Of a DNA stretch of 64,000 nt, positions 27,329-35,868 are shown in pieces (positions within the stretch are counted from its first letter, which is position 1; each line of letters starts with the position of its first letter). Source of the stretch: Acidobacteriota bacterium. Lineage in GTDB: Bacteria; Acidobacteriota; Thermoanaerobaculia; Multivoradales; Multivoraceae. The notes under the pieces were generated by a model. That model worked only from the letters and a program-made list of their open reading frames with translations. It ran no database searches and was not told where the DNA came from. The position numbers and the translations under genes are program-made. The stretch spans positions 1 through 64,000 of the forward strand of contig JAJCXN010000001.1 of assembly GCA_029263415.1 (NCBI GenBank). Direction: 5' to 3'.

Positions 27329-28030
27329 ATGCGTGTCGCGGCTGCTGACCGTGCTCCTGTTGTTGACCTGGATCTGCCCCATCAACCGATGACCAAGACA
27401 GCCGAAGGACGAAATCCTGCGTTGACTGAAGCTCCATCAGAGGCACAGCGCGAACGCGACATTTTGGTTCGGCATCAACAGGGCGACCGCCAAGCATTCG
27501 AGGAGTACTACCGCCGGTTTGCGCCCATGGTCTACAACCTGGTGCTTCGCCAGTGCGGCGACCCTGAGTTAGCGAAGGATCTGGCCCAAGAGGCCTTTCT
27601 GCGACTGTTTCGCAATCTGTCGAAGTTCGAGGGGCGTTCTTCGATGAAGACCTGGACCTATCGGGTGGTTCTCAACCATTGCCGAAGTCGACTTGGCCGG
27701 CGTCGGCAATACGATCAGCCCGCGATCGATGAGCAGGGTCGCGAACGCGACATCGTCGACGAGCGACGTGGAGCCGAGGGTAGGGCCGAAGCCGCGGACA
27801 GTCGCCGGCAGATCGAGACAGCACTTCACGAGGTGGAGCCGAGCTACCGTGAGGCGCTGGTGCTCAGAGATATCGAAGACTTGAGTTACTTAGAGATTTC
27901 GCAAGTATTGGAGATTCCCATTGGCACCGTCCGTTCCCGCATCGCACGCGGGCGGGATCGGCTTCGCTCTTTGCTATTGGCGCAGCAGTCGAATAGTGGT
28001 CGAGGGGACGCCAGAGGAGCGCGATCGTGA
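27329..28030 (+). CDS. RNA polymerase ECF-type sigma factor
   Basis: A sigma-70 family factor of the extracytoplasmic function type. Region 2 is ERDILVRHQQGDRQAFEEYYRRFAPMVYNLVLRQCGDPELAKDLAQEAFLRLFRNL followed by GRSSMKTWTYRVVLNHCRSRL. Region 4 is VEPSYREALVLRDIEDLSYLEISQVLEIPIGTVRSRIARGRDRLR. The start is uncertain: the open frame extends to a GTG at 27176 overlapping the amidase stop, with further ATGs at 27260, 27329 and 27389. I prefer 27329 (233 residues) because a purine-rich AGAGGCGG precedes it and the candidate promoter lies upstream. The anti-sigma gene follows with a GTGA overlap. Confidence 0.9.
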   Translation: MRVAAADRAPVVDLDLPHQPMTKTAEGRNPALTEAPSEAQRERDILVRHQQGDRQAFEEYYRRFAPMVYNLVLRQCGDPELAKDLAQEAFLRLFRNLSKFEGRSSMKTWTYRVVLNHCRSRLGRRRQYDQPAIDEQGRERDIVDERRGAEGRAEAADSRRQIETALHEVEPSYREALVLRDIEDLSYLEISQVLEIPIGTVRSRIARGRDRLRSLLLAQQSNSGRGDARGARS

Positions 28031-28773
28031 ACGCGGGCTGTTCCACTCTCCGGCCCGAAGTTCTGTCCTCTTACGTCGATCGAGAGTTGCCAAAGGAAGA
28101 ACTGACCGAGGTCGAAGCGCACCTTGAAGAGTGCCATTTTTGTCGCGGCCAACTGGAGCGTGTTGCGGGTGTAGCGAACGCTCTTCGGGGGCTAGATCGG
28201 ATTGCGCCGCCGCCGATTCTTGAAGAGTTGGTGCTCGGTCGACTAGAGGTTCGAGGTACCCGCACTTGGTCCGATCGCTTGGACTCCATGTTGACGCCGT
28301 CCCGTCGCGTGAGGGCGACCATTGGTCCGGTCTTTGCGACCGTGATGATGCTGGTGTTGTTGGTGTTTGTTTTCAGCGACGCCCTTGTGCGCCGAGCGAC
28401 CCAGCCGATCGTGATCAGCGTTCCCTCGGGTGCTTGGCCGCCTCCGAGTGGACTGAACCCGAGCGCCGTGACTGACTCCGGTCGTCAGTTCCTTACGGTC
28501 ACCGGGGCTCAATGGGACGAACTCGCGCGAGAGCGAGGTGCTTCTAGCGTCTTAGTAGAGCTGAATGCTGCCGAACGCGCGGGCTTGAGCCAGGGCCCCG
28601 GTGCAGGAGCAGCACTGGTTCTGATTGGCGGTCTACCGTCCTGTGATCCGCCAACGGATGCTGAGTTCCGGGATCTGAGAGAGCTTGCAGCGTTGAATGA
28701 GAGCGAAGATCAGGGGATCCTGATCGTGCTGGTGGAGCCTACAGGCGAGACCGGCTGCCGGGTTCTGTTCTAG
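28027..28773 (+). CDS. Membrane anti-sigma factor with zinc-binding domain
   Basis: A 248-residue partner of the upstream ECF factor. Its N-terminal zinc anti-sigma domain has His32, Cys36 and Cys39 (AHLEECHFC, the HxxxCxxC pattern). A single membrane segment spans about residues 99-117 (GPVFATVMMLVLLVFVFSD), and the C-terminal half would lie in the periplasm. It starts at a GTG overlapping the sigma stop (GTGA), so the two are co-translated. Signal sensing probably works by release or degradation of this protein, as in the wider family; the signal is unknown. Confidence 0.9.
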   Translation: MNAGCSTLRPEVLSSYVDRELPKEELTEVEAHLEECHFCRGQLERVAGVANALRGLDRIAPPPILEELVLGRLEVRGTRTWSDRLDSMLTPSRRVRATIGPVFATVMMLVLLVFVFSDALVRRATQPIVISVPSGAWPPPSGLNPSAVTDSGRQFLTVTGAQWDELARERGASSVLVELNAAERAGLSQGPGAGAALVLIGGLPSCDPPTDAEFRDLRELAALNESEDQGILIVLVEPTGETGCRVLF

Positions 28774-28782
28774 CAGTCCGGT

Positions 28783-30861
28783 CTAGTCTGTGTAGCGTTG
28801 GATCCGCACGATCTTGTAGGCCACGCCTTGAAGCTCGAACGGATCATCGACCTTCTTGCCGAGGAGGCGCACGGCGAGTTCTGACTCGTGCGAGATGACG
28901 CCGTTGTCGGGATCGCTCTCCCAAGGTCCGAGCATGGTGATTGTGCGCGACTGGTTGTTCATGCTCTCGAGCTTGGTCACCGTACCGACCCGAACCTGAT
29001 CGGGATTTACATTGGCAACGTGCAAGACGATTGTACGATCCAGTTGGCCGCTCAGCTCGCTAGCACGTGAGGCGAGATACTCGTGGCGTTGGCGGGCAGC
29101 TTTGTACTCGAAGTTCTCGCGTAGATCGCCCATCTCGCGCGCGGTTTCGATCGCCTTGCGGTTGAGCGGAATCTCTTCTTCGAGCATGACGCGGAGTTCA
29201 TCGCGCTTGTGCTTGTAGGTGGTGGGTAGGGCATAAAGTGGCTCGTCTTCGACCACCTCAAGGCTTGGAAAACGCAGGTGTACGGTGGTGATCAGCGGTT
29301 CACGCTGATAGTCCTCAAGGCCGCGCGCTCGCTCAATCGCGGATTTCGCCTCTCGCATGTCTTTAACATCTAGAGCTGAGAGGATCTTGGGCACCGTGCC
29401 GCCTGATTCCGATAGCGGCGAGAGCTTGCTCCGGTACTCAGAAAAAGACTCGTCACCCAGCGCAACTAGCAGCTGCTTGAGCAGGCGAAGTGGTCGGTAT
29501 TCACGGATCGCTTCGTCATCGGAGGCTTGGTCGGCTAGCCAACTGAAGGCAGCCGGTGTCTTGCTGGGCTGAGCCAAGACTCTGTCGATAGCGGTATGGC
29601 GCGCTTCATCTGAGTGTTCGAAGATGTGGCTTGCTAGCAGCTTCAAACATCGGGCGTCTGTCTCGTGGGCGAAACGCTGGGTGAAGATCTCCAGCCAATC
29701 AGTGCGAACTTCCCGGATGATTTCGTAGACCCGGTCGCGCGCGCGTGGAGCATCGGTTTTGACCAACACCGGTTGCAGGTCAACCACCTCAGAGATAGCG
29801 GTCTTGGGGCTGAAATCCGAATCTTCATCCAGGTACTTCTCGGACGCGGCCCAAACCACCAAACCGATCGGCAGCTGAGGGGACACCGAAGACAGCATGT
29901 GTCGGCCCTCTTCACTGAGCAAGCCGACCATGCGGCGGAGCAGGTCGAGGTCTTGGTTGGCGGCTCTGCGCAGGTGATCTAGGCGACCAGCGAGATCTGC
30001 GGCCTCGAACGCGTCCCAGATGGCGTCCGCGGCGTCTTCGCCGGTGGCGGCCCAGACGTAGGTTTGTTTGCCTTTGCCGGAGGCCAGGACCTGTGGGTGC
30101 TTGCGTGCTGAAGTCCACCAGCTCGTCCACTTTGCGGTGGGTACAACGCCGGCTACCACTTCCTTGACGTCTGCTCCGGTCAGCGGCCGGTCGTAGCTTT
30201 GTAAGACCTCACGCAGTAGGAGAGAGGGTTTGAGGCCCGTGAGCGACTCGGCATCTTCGTGCTTTCGCTTGAGGACATGTCCGTCGGGAAGCACTTCGAG
30301 CATCTTACTGGTCGCGCGGAAGCCGACGGAGACGCCCTTCTGTCGCTCAAAATCGATCTTGAGCGATTGCAGGGCAAGATTGACATCGGTGACCACACCG
30401 ACCCCTTTTCCCTTCATCGCCACGATTGTGCCGGTCTCGAAGATCAACAGGCTGCGAAGTCGCTCGACTTTGTCCCACAGCTTGGGGGTTTCGTCGCGCT
30501 CGCCGTCTAGTCCGACGGCAGGTAGCAAGATTTCGAGTTGCTCTTTGCGATCTGCGTAGAGAAGGTCGATGGTTGAGAGCACGGTCTCGAACATCGTGCC
30601 GGCCTTGACCCACCGCTTGCCTGCTCCTCGGAGCAGGTCGAGCCGCAGATCGTAGAGTCCTTTCTCCTTGAGCTGGTCATCGAGTAGCGACAGTAGGCTC
30701 CGCGCCTTGTCGGCTTGGCCGAGGCGGTCTAGGGTCTCAGCCGCCCTGATAAAGCCTTCGATCTCTTGTGGAGATTGGTCAGCGGCCGAAAGCCACTCGC
30801 TCTCGACCTCCTGAAAGTTCTTAGCGGCGAGTGCGTCAGTGAGCTTTTGAGGTAGAGCCAT
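28783..30861 (-). CDS. GreA/GreB-domain transcription factor with a large N-terminal domain
   Basis: A protein of 692 residues whose last 150 (about 543-692) are a GreA-type transcript cleavage factor. There is a coiled coil with the acidic tip DLRENFEY (about 577-584, matching the DLxENAEY tip that enters the RNA polymerase channel), then the FKBP-like end containing VGTVTKLES. The first 540 residues are helical, without any motif I recognise, apart from a region rich in helix pairs (TPR-like) at 1-70. Chlamydial GreA is a fusion of similar size, which supports the arrangement. The ATG at 30861 is preferred over one at 30963. It converges with the anti-sigma gene, 9 bases apart. Confidence 0.85.
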   Translation of the reverse strand: MALPQKLTDALAAKNFQEVESEWLSAADQSPQEIEGFIRAAETLDRLGQADKARSLLSLLDDQLKEKGLYDLRLDLLRGAGKRWVKAGTMFETVLSTIDLLYADRKEQLEILLPAVGLDGERDETPKLWDKVERLRSLLIFETGTIVAMKGKGVGVVTDVNLALQSLKIDFERQKGVSVGFRATSKMLEVLPDGHVLKRKHEDAESLTGLKPSLLLREVLQSYDRPLTGADVKEVVAGVVPTAKWTSWWTSARKHPQVLASGKGKQTYVWAATGEDAADAIWDAFEAADLAGRLDHLRRAANQDLDLLRRMVGLLSEEGRHMLSSVSPQLPIGLVVWAASEKYLDEDSDFSPKTAISEVVDLQPVLVKTDAPRARDRVYEIIREVRTDWLEIFTQRFAHETDARCLKLLASHIFEHSDEARHTAIDRVLAQPSKTPAAFSWLADQASDDEAIREYRPLRLLKQLLVALGDESFSEYRSKLSPLSESGGTVPKILSALDVKDMREAKSAIERARGLEDYQREPLITTVHLRFPSLEVVEDEPLYALPTTYKHKRDELRVMLEEEIPLNRKAIETAREMGDLRENFEYKAARQRHEYLASRASELSGQLDRTIVLHVANVNPDQVRVGTVTKLESMNNQSRTITMLGPWESDPDNGVISHESELAVRLLGKKVDDPFELQGVAYKIVRIQRYTD

Positions 30862-31061
30862 TTGGGTATCCGGCAAATCCGAGGAGACGGACTGTGAGTC
30901 GATGCAAGGAGATGGTCGTGGGACCGCGGTCGGCATACTGTGGCCAGTCGGGGAAGCTATCAAACAGCTGGGCTTCGCGGGTGTGATTCCGCGTATCGGT
31001 GGCCTTTCTTTCGAGTCTGGCGGTGGCTCGCGGTGCCTGAAGACCCTTAGGATCGGAATGG

Positions 31062-31841
31062 ATGAGATCGATGACAGACGATGATCAAGAACGAGAATCG
31101 ACCGCCGACGGTCGCGATCCCGGCATCGCGTCGGGCTTCTGGCAACAGGCTGGCATGGAAGAAGTGACTGGAGGGTTGGTTCGGCTGGGCGATGCGTTCA
31201 AAGTCGAAGCGGCCCGAGCGGTGCTGCGCAATCCATACTTGACTGCAGAGGTTCTGGCACAGCTGCTTGAAATCCGGCCGCTCCAGTCGAGCTACCGCTG
31301 GCGTCTGGATCTGGCCAAGCATCGGTTGGTGCCGCTCGCTCAGGCGATGGCGATGGTTCAGGGTCTCTTTTGGCGAGATCTCGCAATGGTGGGGCTGGAC
31401 GTGTCGATCCGACCGCAGGTCAGGCGGCAGGCTGATCAGACCTTGCTCATGCGTTTGCCCAAGCTCGCACTCGGCGAGCGCATCGCTCTAGCGCGTATCG
31501 CTAGCCGCCCGATCGTTGCCGAGCTTCGCAAAGATGGCCGGGAGCGGGTGTTCAGGAGTTTGCTCGAGAATCCGCGCCTCACCGAGGGTGATCTGATGCC
31601 ATTGGTTGTGGGTAGTTCGGGGCACCCCGTCACGCTCGGGCTTCTGGCGCGTGATCGGCGGTGGGGAAGCCGACCGACGATTCGCTACGGGCTCGTGCGC
31701 AATCCCAAGACGCCGGTCGATCTAGCGATCCACATGGTCGCCTCCTTGAGCAAGGCCGATCTACGCACGCTGACCAAAGATCCTAGGGTCAAAGAACCGA
31801 TTCGGAAGCGATGCCGCGTCCTGTTGGGAGAACACCAGTAG
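31062..31841 (+). CDS. Helical-repeat protein A (HEAT/LRV-like), uncharacterised
   Basis: A 259-residue soluble protein of unknown function. Its C-terminal half consists of short alpha-helical repeats with an NP motif: LLENPRLTEGDLMPLVV, then LLARDRRWGSRPTIRYGLVRNPKTPVDLAIHMVASLSKADLRTLTKDPRVKEPIRKR. The same pattern, including NPKTP/NPRAP, ends the protein encoded at 32807-33862, so the two are paralogues. There is no signal peptide or membrane segment. An ATG nine bases further on (31071) is an alternative start. It is divergent from the GreA fusion, followed by the RodZ-like gene. Confidence 0.75.
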   Translation: MRSMTDDDQERESTADGRDPGIASGFWQQAGMEEVTGGLVRLGDAFKVEAARAVLRNPYLTAEVLAQLLEIRPLQSSYRWRLDLAKHRLVPLAQAMAMVQGLFWRDLAMVGLDVSIRPQVRRQADQTLLMRLPKLALGERIALARIASRPIVAELRKDGRERVFRSLLENPRLTEGDLMPLVVGSSGHPVTLGLLARDRRWGSRPTIRYGLVRNPKTPVDLAIHMVASLSKADLRTLTKDPRVKEPIRKRCRVLLGEHQ

Positions 31842-31965
31842 AGGAGAGCTACTAGAGCGGCAGAAGGCCGACGTTTCCGGTTATTGTTGGCCACACAATA
31901 ATAGGTCGTCTGGTTCTAGGCTCGTCACCGAGTCCGAGAGGGTACGCGGCCGAGCTGGAGGCTTT

Positions 31966-32742
31966 GTGTCCGAAGAAAACCGCCCCTGGGATAATGACCC
32001 AAACGCTGGCTCGTTTGGAGCTTGGCTCAGGCGCCAGAGAGAGGTGCGAGAGATCACTCTCCGCGAGATCTCTGATGAGAGCAAGATCTCTTTTCGCTAC
32101 CTGGAGGCGTTGGAGCAAGATCGCTTTGAGATTCTTCCTGCTCCGGTGTTTGCTCGCGGATTCTTGCGCGAGTACGCTCGGTTCGTGGGTCTAGACCCGG
32201 ACGAGGTCGTCAACTACTACATCTCTGCCGTTCCGGACGAAGAGCCTGAAGAGGAAGATGGAAGATTGATCATCTCGCAAGAGCGTCGGTCCAGCGTGTG
32301 GCCGGTGATTGGCGTGCTGGCTGTTCTCTTGCTCGTGCTGTTGGCCTTCTATTGGTTCTCGTTGAGGACCCCTAAGAACGTGGCCGTGCCCGAGATCGTT
32401 CCGCCTACCATCGAATCGGTTGGCGATTTGGTCGAGATGGTAGAGCCCGAGGCCGTCGATCCGATCCGCATGACTTTGGACTTCAGGCAGAACTCATGGG
32501 TCGATGTCGTGGTTGACGGCGAACGACAAGTGAGTGAGTTGCGGGTCCAGGGCGAGTCACTAAGAAGCTCTGCACAGGGCGAAGTTCGGATCACTCTAGG
32601 CAATGTTGCTGGCGTCACGCTTGAGGTGAATGAGCAACCGGTTGCAATCGGCGTTGGCGACAAGGAAGAGTTCGTTCTTAATCGAGAGTCGCTCAGTGCA
32701 CTTGGCATCGAACTTCCCGACGCATCGGGTTCTTCGATCTAG
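31966..32742 (+). CDS. RodZ-like membrane protein (HTH_25 plus DUF4115)
   Basis: A 258-residue protein from a GTG start with GGAGG just upstream. The N-terminal helix-turn-helix (about residues 15-85) is SFGAWLRRQREVREITLREISDESKISFRYLEALEQDRFEILPAPVFARGFLREYARFVGLD, typical of RodZ. One membrane segment lies at about 111-132. The periplasmic part (about 165-250) fits the DUF4115 beta domain (VDVVVDGERQVSELRVQGESL). RodZ links MreB filaments to the cell-wall machinery in rods. Neither mreB nor ispG lies near. The two flanking helical-repeat proteins suggest a dedicated role. Confidence 0.88.
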   Translation: MSEENRPWDNDPNAGSFGAWLRRQREVREITLREISDESKISFRYLEALEQDRFEILPAPVFARGFLREYARFVGLDPDEVVNYYISAVPDEEPEEEDGRLIISQERRSSVWPVIGVLAVLLLVLLAFYWFSLRTPKNVAVPEIVPPTIESVGDLVEMVEPEAVDPIRMTLDFRQNSWVDVVVDGERQVSELRVQGESLRSSAQGEVRITLGNVAGVTLEVNEQPVAIGVGDKEEFVLNRESLSALGIELPDASGSSI

Positions 32743-32806
32743 TGCTCGAGGTCTGGGAGCGTGACGCCTGAGCGTTTGATGGTTTCACTACTGAAGGATC
32801 ACGCTC

Positions 32807-33862
32807 GTGACCGCTGAGAACGGCTCTGGCGAAGACCTGATTCAGCGTGTGCTAGGTGGCGCCAACCCGCAGCTTGAACGCTTGGCGGCAGAGGGCGTTC
32901 TGCCGCTCCCGCAAGAGCAGGTGGTGGGTCTGCAGGTGCGGCTCGCCATGCGGGGGGAATCGGATGGCGAAGTCGTCACCATCGCTCGCGAGTCCCTCGC
33001 GGAGTTGAACCTCTCGTACCTAGTCGAGCACGTCCGGCAGGATGCGGAACCGGACACCTTGAGTTTCTTCTTGCGACCGGAGACCAACCCTGCCTTGGTC
33101 GAAGCTGCTATTCAGCGCCGCGGTGTGAGCGCTGCAGCACTTACTTCAGCAGCGCCGACGCTCGACGAGCGGGCGCAAGAAGTGTTGCTGCTTCGCCAGG
33201 ACCTGATCACCGAGAATCCGGAGATTCTCGAGAGTTTGGCAACCAACGAGCGGCTCTCCAGCTACTCCCGTCGACTGATTTCGGAGTACAACCGCCACCT
33301 GCTCGCGCCCGAGCCGGAAGCGCCGCCCGAAGAGCTGAGCATCGAGGAGCTGCCCGAAGGCGAGCTCACCGAGGAGGAGAAGGAGGAAGTCGCAGAGGCG
33401 ATCGCGGAAGTCTTGACGGCAGTAGAACCTGAGGGCGACTACGACGAGAAGACCGGCCTCAGCGAAGGTCAAGTGCGCATGTTGCCGCTACCGGTCCGAA
33501 TCAAGTTGATTCGAGGTGCGGGTCGGACTCTTCGAGGAATTCTGATCAAAGATTCCAACCCGTTGATCGCTGTAGGAGTGATCAAGGGAAGTGCCTTCAG
33601 CGAAGGTGAGGCGGAGATGGTGGCGAGCAATCGCAACGTTTGTCCGGAGGTCTTGATTGAAATTGCGAGTCGGCGCGATTTTGTTGGCAAGTACAAGATC
33701 GCTAAAGCGCTGGTCAAGAACCCTCGAGCGCCGGTGGCGACGGCCGTCAAGCTGCTGCCGCGACTGTCGGTTCGCGATCTCAGCACTCTGCGCAATGATC
33801 GCAATGTGTCGGAGGCCGTTCGACAAATGGCTGTCCGGTTCCACATCGCCCGGAGTCGTTAG
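32807..33862 (+). CDS. Helical-repeat protein B (HEAT/LRV-like), uncharacterised
   Basis: A 351-residue soluble protein starting at GTG. Residues 1-160 are helical. A very acidic linker (about 165-215) is rich in Glu, with PEPEAPPEELSIEELPEGELTEEEKEE. The C-terminal third (about 225-351) is a run of short helical repeats: LPVRIKLIRGAGRTLRGILIKDSNPLIAVGVIKG, then VASNRNVCPEVLIEIASRRDFVGKYKIAKALVKNPRAPVATAVKLLPRLSVRDLSTLRNDRNVSEAVRQ. This matches the C-terminus of the protein at 31062-31841. No enzymatic motif is present; a scaffold or binding role is likely. Confidence 0.78.
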   Translation: MTAENGSGEDLIQRVLGGANPQLERLAAEGVLPLPQEQVVGLQVRLAMRGESDGEVVTIARESLAELNLSYLVEHVRQDAEPDTLSFFLRPETNPALVEAAIQRRGVSAAALTSAAPTLDERAQEVLLLRQDLITENPEILESLATNERLSSYSRRLISEYNRHLLAPEPEAPPEELSIEELPEGELTEEEKEEVAEAIAEVLTAVEPEGDYDEKTGLSEGQVRMLPLPVRIKLIRGAGRTLRGILIKDSNPLIAVGVIKGSAFSEGEAEMVASNRNVCPEVLIEIASRRDFVGKYKIAKALVKNPRAPVATAVKLLPRLSVRDLSTLRNDRNVSEAVRQMAVRFHIARSR

Positions 33863-34159
33863 CGTCCCCTGGGCCCTCAGTTCCGTCTTTGCCTCGGCTC
33901 TCTGCCCATGACCCCAGGGTCTCTCACAGCCCCCGGGTCCGGTACGCCGTGGCCTTCCCAGTAGGGATTCTCGAACCTCGAGATGGTTCACGCCACGTCG
34001 GATCACGCGAAATCGGTGTTCGCTACCCGTTGCGCCGCCGCCTGAGCCGCAGTAGCGTTGGCAACGTCTTGTTCTACACAAAGGCCTATACTCTTCACAA
34101 GGACCGCATCCAGCGCGCCAAGTTCGACACAGCGCGTACCTCTCAACCCCAATGTGACA
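33863..34159 (+). promoter_or_regulatory. Spacer with a candidate promoter before the J-domain gene
   Basis: No gene is supported in these 297 bases. A good -10 box, TATACT, lies at 34087-34092, about 68 bases before the downstream ATG, but no matching -35 hexamer stands at 16-18 bases. Three GC-rich clusters with CCC/GGG symmetry at 33866-33935 have no clear role. The J-domain gene may therefore have its own promoter. Confidence 0.3.
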
Positions 34160-34771
34160 ATGGCCACTGATTACTACTCAATCCTCAACATTGCGCCGTC
34201 GTCGAGCGTTCAGCAGATTCGCGCTCGCTTTCTGGAACTGGCCCGCAGCCGGCATCCTGATCTCTTCCCTGGAGAAGCCAAGGCGAAGGCGGAAAGCGAC
34301 TTCCAGGCGATCACCGAAGCGTTCAACGTCCTAACCGATGGCGAGCGACGACGCTTGCATGATCAGGCGCTGGCCAACCCCATGCCATCCCGTTCGGCCG
34401 GTGATCCTCGGCAAATGGCAAAGGTGTTCTTGCAACGCGGTGGTAAGTCCTACCGAGAAGGCGAGTTCAGCGCCGCTGCTGCTGAGTTTAGTCGGGCGAC
34501 TCAAGCCGATCCAGACAGCGCTACGGCGTGGTTCAATCTTGCTCTGGCGAGCGGTCGAGTTGAGTCTCTCAGATCCCAATCGTTGTCGGCTATCGCGCGG
34601 GCGTGTGAGCTGGATAGAATGAACGGGTCGTATCTGAAGCTTGCCGGTCGACTCTTCTCGGAAGGCGGGATGCCGCTGCGCGCCGAGCGATACTATCGGT
34701 CCGCTCTGCGCTGGTTGAGTGAAGATCAAGAAGTCACCGACGCGCTCGCGCGCCTGCAAAAGAACCGATAG
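34160..34771 (+). CDS. J-domain protein with TPR-like C-terminus
   Basis: A 203-residue co-chaperone-like protein. The J domain is at the N-terminus (MATDYYSILNIAPSSSVQQIRARFLELARSRHPD), with the essential HPD at residues 32-34 and the usual helix IV (FQAITEAFNVLTDGERRRLHD). There is no Gly/Phe region or zinc finger, so it is not DnaJ itself. Residues about 88-203 form TPR-like helix pairs (GKSYREGEFSAAAAEFSRATQADPDSATAWFNLALA). It probably recruits DnaK to a specific partner. The ATG at 34160 opens the domain directly; the longer open frame upstream lacks conservation. Confidence 0.88.
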   Translation: MATDYYSILNIAPSSSVQQIRARFLELARSRHPDLFPGEAKAKAESDFQAITEAFNVLTDGERRRLHDQALANPMPSRSAGDPRQMAKVFLQRGGKSYREGEFSAAAAEFSRATQADPDSATAWFNLALASGRVESLRSQSLSAIARACELDRMNGSYLKLAGRLFSEGGMPLRAERYYRSALRWLSEDQEVTDALARLQKNR

Positions 34772-34815
34772 AGCTCCAATGAATTCAAATGTGTATTGAA
34801 GGAACTTCATAGTCC

Positions 34816-35547
34816 ATGGGTATGGAGCTGAGCGTCGCTGGCCTGACGGATGTCGGGTTGGCGCGTAAACACAACGAGGATTGTTACGAGATAAATCGTG
34901 ACCACAATCTTTACGTGGTGGCTGACGGCATGGGCGGTCATAGTCACGGCGAGGTTGCCTCGCGGATAGCTGTTGACTCGATCTGCGATTTCATCATTGC
35001 GGAGGGAGCCGATTGTGACGGAGCTTTTGGCGCGCGCTTGGAGGAAGCAGTGCGAAGTGCCCACGAAGAGGTTCTGCGAGCGATCGTGCGCGACGCATCC
35101 CTGCAAGGGATGGGTACCACGGTTGTCGGTATGCAGGTCTGCGGCAAGCGGGCGGCTTTGGCTCATGTTGGAGATAGCCGCGCTTACCGTTGGCGTGACA
35201 ACCAACTCGGGTTGCTCACCCAAGATCACACTTGGGTGCACGAGCAAGTGCTGGCGGGCTATCTCTCTGAAGAACAGGCGCGGCACCACCCGCTCAAGAA
35301 TGTGGTCACCCGCGCACTTGGAAGCGAAAAGGAAGTCGTGGTCGATCTGCAACAGGTTGACCTTGCGAGCGGCGATACCTACTTGATTTGCTCGGATGGC
35401 CTGACCAGCATGCTGGACGACCCCGAGATCGCCGACGTATTGCGACAGAGTTCAGATCTAGAAGAGATCTCGAGGACGCTGGTGAGCGAAGCGAACCGTC
35501 TCGGCGGACTAGACAACGTCACCGTGGTGCTGTTTGCGGTTTCGTGA
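34816..35547 (+). CDS. PP2C-family serine/threonine phosphatase (Stp1-like)
   Basis: A 243-residue metal-dependent protein phosphatase. Key motifs: GLTDVGLARKHNEDCYE (first Asp), VVADGMGGHSHGEVAS (metal-binding DG), LAHVGDSRAYRWRDNQLGLLTQDHTW, ICSDGLTSMLDD and GGLDNVTVVLF (final metal Asp-Asn). All are those of the bacterial Stp1/PrpC group that counters Hanks-type Ser/Thr kinases. No kinase gene is in the window. It follows the J-domain gene by 44 bases. Confidence 0.94.
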   Translation: MGMELSVAGLTDVGLARKHNEDCYEINRDHNLYVVADGMGGHSHGEVASRIAVDSICDFIIAEGADCDGAFGARLEEAVRSAHEEVLRAIVRDASLQGMGTTVVGMQVCGKRAALAHVGDSRAYRWRDNQLGLLTQDHTWVHEQVLAGYLSEEQARHHPLKNVVTRALGSEKEVVVDLQQVDLASGDTYLICSDGLTSMLDDPEIADVLRQSSDLEEISRTLVSEANRLGGLDNVTVVLFAVS

Positions 35548-35791
35548 CGATCGCGCACGACTTCTGGCGGGCAACTTCTAGCGGGCGAAACCGCCTTTGG
35601 CCTTGACCCCCAGCAAGCGGCGTTTTATCCTTCCGCGTCCCGCAGAGGTCCCGACCTCACCGACAGCAGACTCGCCGGGCGGATCAGTTTCGAGATGATC
35701 GGCGTAGTCGAATCGAACGAGCGGCGTTCGAACTGCAGGGCAGGAGCTACACAGTTTCAGGCACTGTGTGAGCATGAAGCAGTAGAGAAGC
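35548..35791 (+). other. Spacer before tRNA-Pro with two inverted repeats
   Basis: No gene seen. Two perfect inverted repeats precede the tRNA: TCGAAC (35713-35718) with GTTCGA (35726-35731), and ACACAGT (35749-35755) with ACTGTGT (35763-35769), the second ending 22 bases before the tRNA. They may be protein-binding sites or hairpins in the tRNA precursor. No convincing -35/-10 pair was found. Confidence 0.3.
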
Positions 35792-35868
35792 CGGGGCGTA
35801 GCTCAGCCTGGTAGAGCGCACGGTTCGGGTCCGTGAGGCCGGAGGTTCGAATCCTCTCGCCCCGACCA
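35792..35868 (+). tRNA. tRNA-Pro, anticodon CGG
   Basis: A complete 77-base tRNA with encoded CCA. The acceptor stem CGGGGCG pairs with CGCCCCG, the D arm is GCTC-AGCCTGGTA-GAGC, the anticodon stem CACGG/CCGTG holds the loop TTCGGGT (anticodon CGG, reading CCG), and the T arm is GGAGG-TTCGAAT-CCTCT. The C1-G72 pair and A73 are the usual identity features of bacterial tRNA-Pro, and the molecule closely resembles E. coli tRNA-Pro. Confidence 0.97.
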
